From Bolinopsis microptera (lineage: Eukaryota; Ctenophora; Tentaculata; Lobata; Bolinopsidae): 64,000 nt of DNA. The position numbers and the translations under genes are program-made. The stretch lies in the NCBI RefSeq assembly GCF_026151205.1, contig NC_087084.1:13109453-13173452 (forward strand), in the 5' to 3' direction. The notes beneath the pieces were generated by a model, which saw only the letters and a program-made list of their open reading frames with translations, was not told where the DNA came from and made no database searches. Shown piece by piece: positions 61,101 through 64,000 of the stretch (positions within the stretch are counted from its first letter, which is position 1; the number at the start of each line of letters is the position of its first letter).

Positions 61101-61491
61101 TAATAGTAATACGAGCAAATGTTACAGTAAAATAGCGTCTCATCGTCAAGTAACATTGTAGCAGGAGGAAAGGAACGTGGTTCTCAGAATCCCAGACAGG
61201 GAGCACTGCTGGAATCCTGCTATCAGCACAGAGAGGAGGAGGAGGAGGGGACGAAAGAGACAATAATGGTGAAAGGTATTTAGCTCAGGTCCTCTGATAA
61301 TGACAGCGCCAGGAGTAGCATGTCATGCTTCCAATTGTTTGGTTTTACTGCCGCTGTATTGTAGTGGCGGCTAGTATGTGGTTTTCTGGTGACAGCCGGG
61401 AGAATATAATATGCAGCTCACACAATGGAGGAATGATAAACGACTCTCTACAGAGAGAACGTTCCAGAACACTGAATAACACGTACAGAGT
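58108..61491. other. Mostly unique DNA, no firm gene
   Basis: Three ATTGG boxes lie at 58774-58830. A 20-bp tandem pair (ATACAGAGAAATAACACA) is at about 59642-59680. The frame at 60296-60526 (contains PDLLKYLTINRKSYHIDEIV) is somewhat protein-like but has neither splice partners nor a known motif. Frames at 58607-58995 are unconvincing. Confidence 0.35.
60656..60742. repeat. Compound ATATCACG repeat
   Basis: ATATCACG octamers in runs, arranged in a larger duplicated unit ending CCCATTATCTAYAAG. Confidence 0.8.
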
Positions 61492-61829
61492 GGAGGAGAA
61501 GGAGGAGGAGGAGGAGGAGGAGGAGGAGGAGGAGGAGGAGGAGGAGGAGGAGGAGGAGGAGGAGGAGGGGGAGGAGGAGGAGGAGGAGGAGGAGGAGGAG
61601 GAGGAGGAGGAGGAGGAGGAGGAGGAGGAGGAGGAGGAGGAGGAGGAGGAGGAGGAGGAGGAGGAGGAGGAGGAGGAGGAGGAGGAGGAGGAGGAGGAGG
61701 AGGAGGAGGAGGAGGAGGAGGAGGAGGAGGAGGAGGAGGAGGAGGAGGAGGAGGAGGAGGAGGAGGAGGAGGAGGAGGAGGAGGAGGAGGAGGAGGAGGA
61801 GGAGGAGGAGGAGGAGGAAGAGGAGGAAT
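61492..61829. repeat. (GGA)n trinucleotide tract, about 110 units
   Basis: Almost pure GGA repeats with one GGG interruption near 61567. The duplicated phrase AATAACACGTAC flanks both ends (about 61476 and 61836). It reads as poly-Glu, poly-Ser, poly-Pro or poly-Leu depending on frame and strand; none is credible as a gene. Long purine tracts of this kind can form triplex (H-DNA). Confidence 0.97.
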
Positions 61830-63056
61830 ACCGAATAACACGTACCCGGGGACGGATTATAACGAGGTCTGTCTGCAGACAGGGTAATCTGCAGATAACC
61901 AAATACTCTTACAGATTCCTTGCAGAGACCCACGGACAAGATTAGTTCATTTACGGCGACCCGACAGCCAGGAACTGCAATTATGTTCGGTATTTTGATA
62001 AATTTACAGGCCCAGAAGATTCTATGGGTAATAAATGCGAATCTACCTTTACCAGGTTTATTAGAGCACTTAAATGTCGTGAGAAAAGTCATGTTTTAGT
62101 CATTCGTCAGAATAACGAACAAAAGAGAGGAATAAGAACCACGTACCCAACATCAAATAACAGTAATTATGTAAGAAATATTTAATAATTAATTATGTAA
62201 GAAATTTCTGAAATTGTCTAAAAGCCTTGATTTAGCAGCTGCAGGTAAGAACATGTTTAACTGTATTAGAGCTAAAAGGTTCGGCGAGAGTCGGAATTAC
62301 AAAGCTTTGGAAACATAATGAATTACTAAATATTCTAACTTTTCATAAAACATGGAACCTAACGGAACATAAATCACAGATAATCCTTAATGTATACGCA
62401 CAATGCACAAACACACGCACAATGCACAAACACAGTGACGAGCCTGTGCGTGACTGTGCGTGCCTGTGCGTGACTGTGCGTGACTGATACAATGTTAGCT
62501 CCTAGTTTATTTGTAATCAGCGTGATTAATGAAAGAACGCTTTGTATAAAAGCAACCAATCCACTGATCATGTGATAAACTAAACTAAGAGCAAACATTA
62601 TTACAACACTCTGAAGGAGATCACTAATCATCATAGTTTGGAAATATCACATACAAGAGTCAAGGTCAATCGAAAAATTGTGAACCTCTGATTTCAACAA
62701 AGCATAGTATACCACAAAGCATATCTGGACAGATCACATACAAAAAAACAAAAACCTGGCTGAAATTTACAAAGGTTAATCAAAAACTCGATTTTAACAA
62801 AGCATAACAGAAGCTGAGGACAATAAAACTAAACAGCAGATCTAGCCGCACAAATAAACCGAAGACAGAGGAGTGTATAGAGTATATCTGCATAAAACAT
62901 GAATTTAGATGTTGATGGTGAGGAGAAAACAAAGAAGTAACACTACGATGAATATAATCATACACAGGTTACAACAGAGGTATACAAGGCACAGTAATTA
63001 CCGTTACGAGTTATATGTTGACGGAGTGGTCTATATAATACACTATGTTGGAGTCT
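61830..63056. other. Intergenic DNA, no gene seen
   Basis: A tandem GTGCGTGACT repeat lies at about 62443-62486, preceded by CACAATGCACAAACACACG repeats at 62398-62435. The rest is unique. Confidence 0.4.
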
Positions 63057-63360
63057 AAGAGCTACAGAGCGTACTATGAAGTAACCTGGTAACCTGGTAA
63101 CCTGGTAACCTGGTATTTGGTAACCTGGTAATCAGGTAAGAGCTACAGAGCTACAGAGCGTACTATGAAGTAACCTGGTAACCTGGTAACCTGGTAACCT
63201 GGTAACCTGGTAACCTGGTAACCTGGTAACCTGGTAAGAGATACAGAGCTACAGAGCGTACTATGAAGTAACCTGGTAACCTGGTAACCTTGTAACCTGG
63301 TAACCTGGTAACCTTGTAACCTGGTAACCTGGTAAGAGCTACAGAGCGTACTATGAAGTA
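63057..63360. repeat. Higher-order TAACCTGG repeat
   Basis: GTAACCTG-type octamer/decamer units in runs of 4-8, each run led by AGCTACAGAGCGTACTATGA and AG. The leader occurs four times (about 63060, 63148, 63247 and 63335), so runs and leaders together form a larger unit of about 90 bp. Confidence 0.9.
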
Positions 63361-63789
63361 TGATCTACACACGTGCGGGTTATAAATATTCAGCTATTTA
63401 TTTCCATTAGAATCTGTCTTCACTGAGTCTATTCAGAATTAATCAGAAATTTGAATGAAAGAACTATCAAATCATGAGACTCTATAACACTACACGAATC
63501 CACCTGATTTATACTCTAGCACAGTCCTGTCATGATGGTGCGTTTACACAAACTAAGGTTTCCTCAGACCCAAAAGATGAGGAAGTTTTGCAAGATGAGG
63601 CAAAGTAAGGCACAAAGTGAGGGGGTAAAAGTAAAAGCTGATGTGATAGCTAAATAGCCCGGCAGTGTGTATATAATAACGTGCAGCAGCTCACAGCGAC
63701 CTTGTGCGTCTTCTCCCTCACCCCCGAACCAGCGAGCTAATTATTATCATGGCGCTCAATTTAAAATGTGCATGTTGAGCGTGCATGTT
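63361..63789. other. Unique DNA upstream of the right-edge promoter
   Basis: No gene seen. Short GATGAGG repeats lie near 63577-63605. Confidence 0.35.
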
Positions 63790-63915
63790 GAGTGGTCACG
63801 TGGGCACGAACAGCCAATTAGCGGGGAGTATCCGGGGGAGGAACCAATGGGAAGGCGGGAAGGATGCACACGTGCGGGTTATCAATTTAACAGTGCAGTC
63901 AATAGCTGTGTGACA
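63790..63915 (+). promoter_or_regulatory. Candidate promoter: CACGTG and CCAAT boxes
   Basis: TCACGTGGGCACG at about 63796, AGCCAATTAG, GAACCAATGGG, a GC-rich GGCGGGAAGG and a second CACGTG at 63868 lie within 80 bp, followed by a likely first exon. This spacing is typical of animal promoters with CCAAT and E-box elements. There is no obvious TATA box between 63870 and 63915. Confidence 0.45.
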
Positions 63916-63941
63916 ATGTGCCGCCACTCAGTTCACATACG
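63916..63941 (+). CDS. Candidate first coding exon, gene continues off the window
   Basis: ATG at 63916 in ACAATGTG context gives MCRHSVHI plus two bases of the next codon, then CG|GTGAGT, a strong donor at 63942. The frame is also open upstream, so the ATG choice is provisional. The product cannot be named from nine codons. Confidence 0.4.
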
Positions 63942-64000
63942 GTGAGTGCGGGGGAATCGAGAAGATTTAAAACTCTGTGCTATATTTAATAACTTTAATG

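Noticed and set aside
61325..62092. Poly-Glu, poly-Ser, poly-Pro and poly-Leu proteins
   Set aside because: All derive from one (GGA)n tract read in different frames.

Overview
The window looks like a gene-poor stretch of an AT-rich invertebrate animal nuclear genome. The reasons are spliceosomal introns with canonical GT...AG borders (one only 72 bp), 3' fragments of LINE-type retrotransposons, MITE-like hairpins, a 5.9-kb element with very long terminal inverted repeats, and a heavy load of tandem repeats (I estimate 14-15 kb of the 64 kb). There are no bacterial features (no operons, no long intronless genes). I cannot name the species; a cnidarian, sponge or another invertebrate would fit.

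Layout. 1-2.9 kb: unique AT-rich DNA with a small TA-flanked MITE. 2.9-4.2 kb: 21-bp minisatellite. 6.7-9.7 kb: 32-bp minisatellite. 10.0-12.8 kb: a 37-bp minisatellite split in two by a 762-bp unit present twice head to tail. 14.4-15.1 kb: 23-bp minisatellite. 17.0-17.3 kb: decayed LINE 3' end. 21.4-24.0 kb: a non-autonomous transposon with G-run termini, a 6-bp target duplication and nested palindromes. 25.9-26.4 kb: terminal coding exon of an unrecognised gene (+). 27.5-35.7 kb: nested mobile DNA, in which a 5.9-kb element with about 2-kb TIRs sits inside an older palindromic repeat family. It carries a zinc-finger-like ORF and has a LINE fragment inserted in one arm. 39.0-41.4 kb: a four-exon gene (-) of about 186 codons whose three splice junctions all match in phase, with a 12-bp CACGTG array in intron 2. 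43-47 kb: (GA)n and (CT)n tracts, an 11-bp minisatellite and a CRE cluster. 48.4-54.8 kb: about 220 copies of a 29-bp satellite unit. 56.2-56.7 kb: 37-bp repeats followed by the last two exons of a (+) gene. 58-63 kb: mostly unique DNA with a long (GGA)n tract and a compound array. Right edge: a promoter-like CCAAT/CACGTG region and a first exon ending in a strong donor.

The few genes have no visible functional link to each other. The most interesting material is the 5.9-kb long-TIR element (Polinton-like AGT/ACT ends, tRNA-like sequence in each arm), the 2.55-kb transposon made of palindromes within palindromes, the unrecognised 186-codon gene, and repeated CCAAT + CACGTG modules that look like promoters. 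The very long open frames over the satellites are artefacts of repeat units lacking stop codons.
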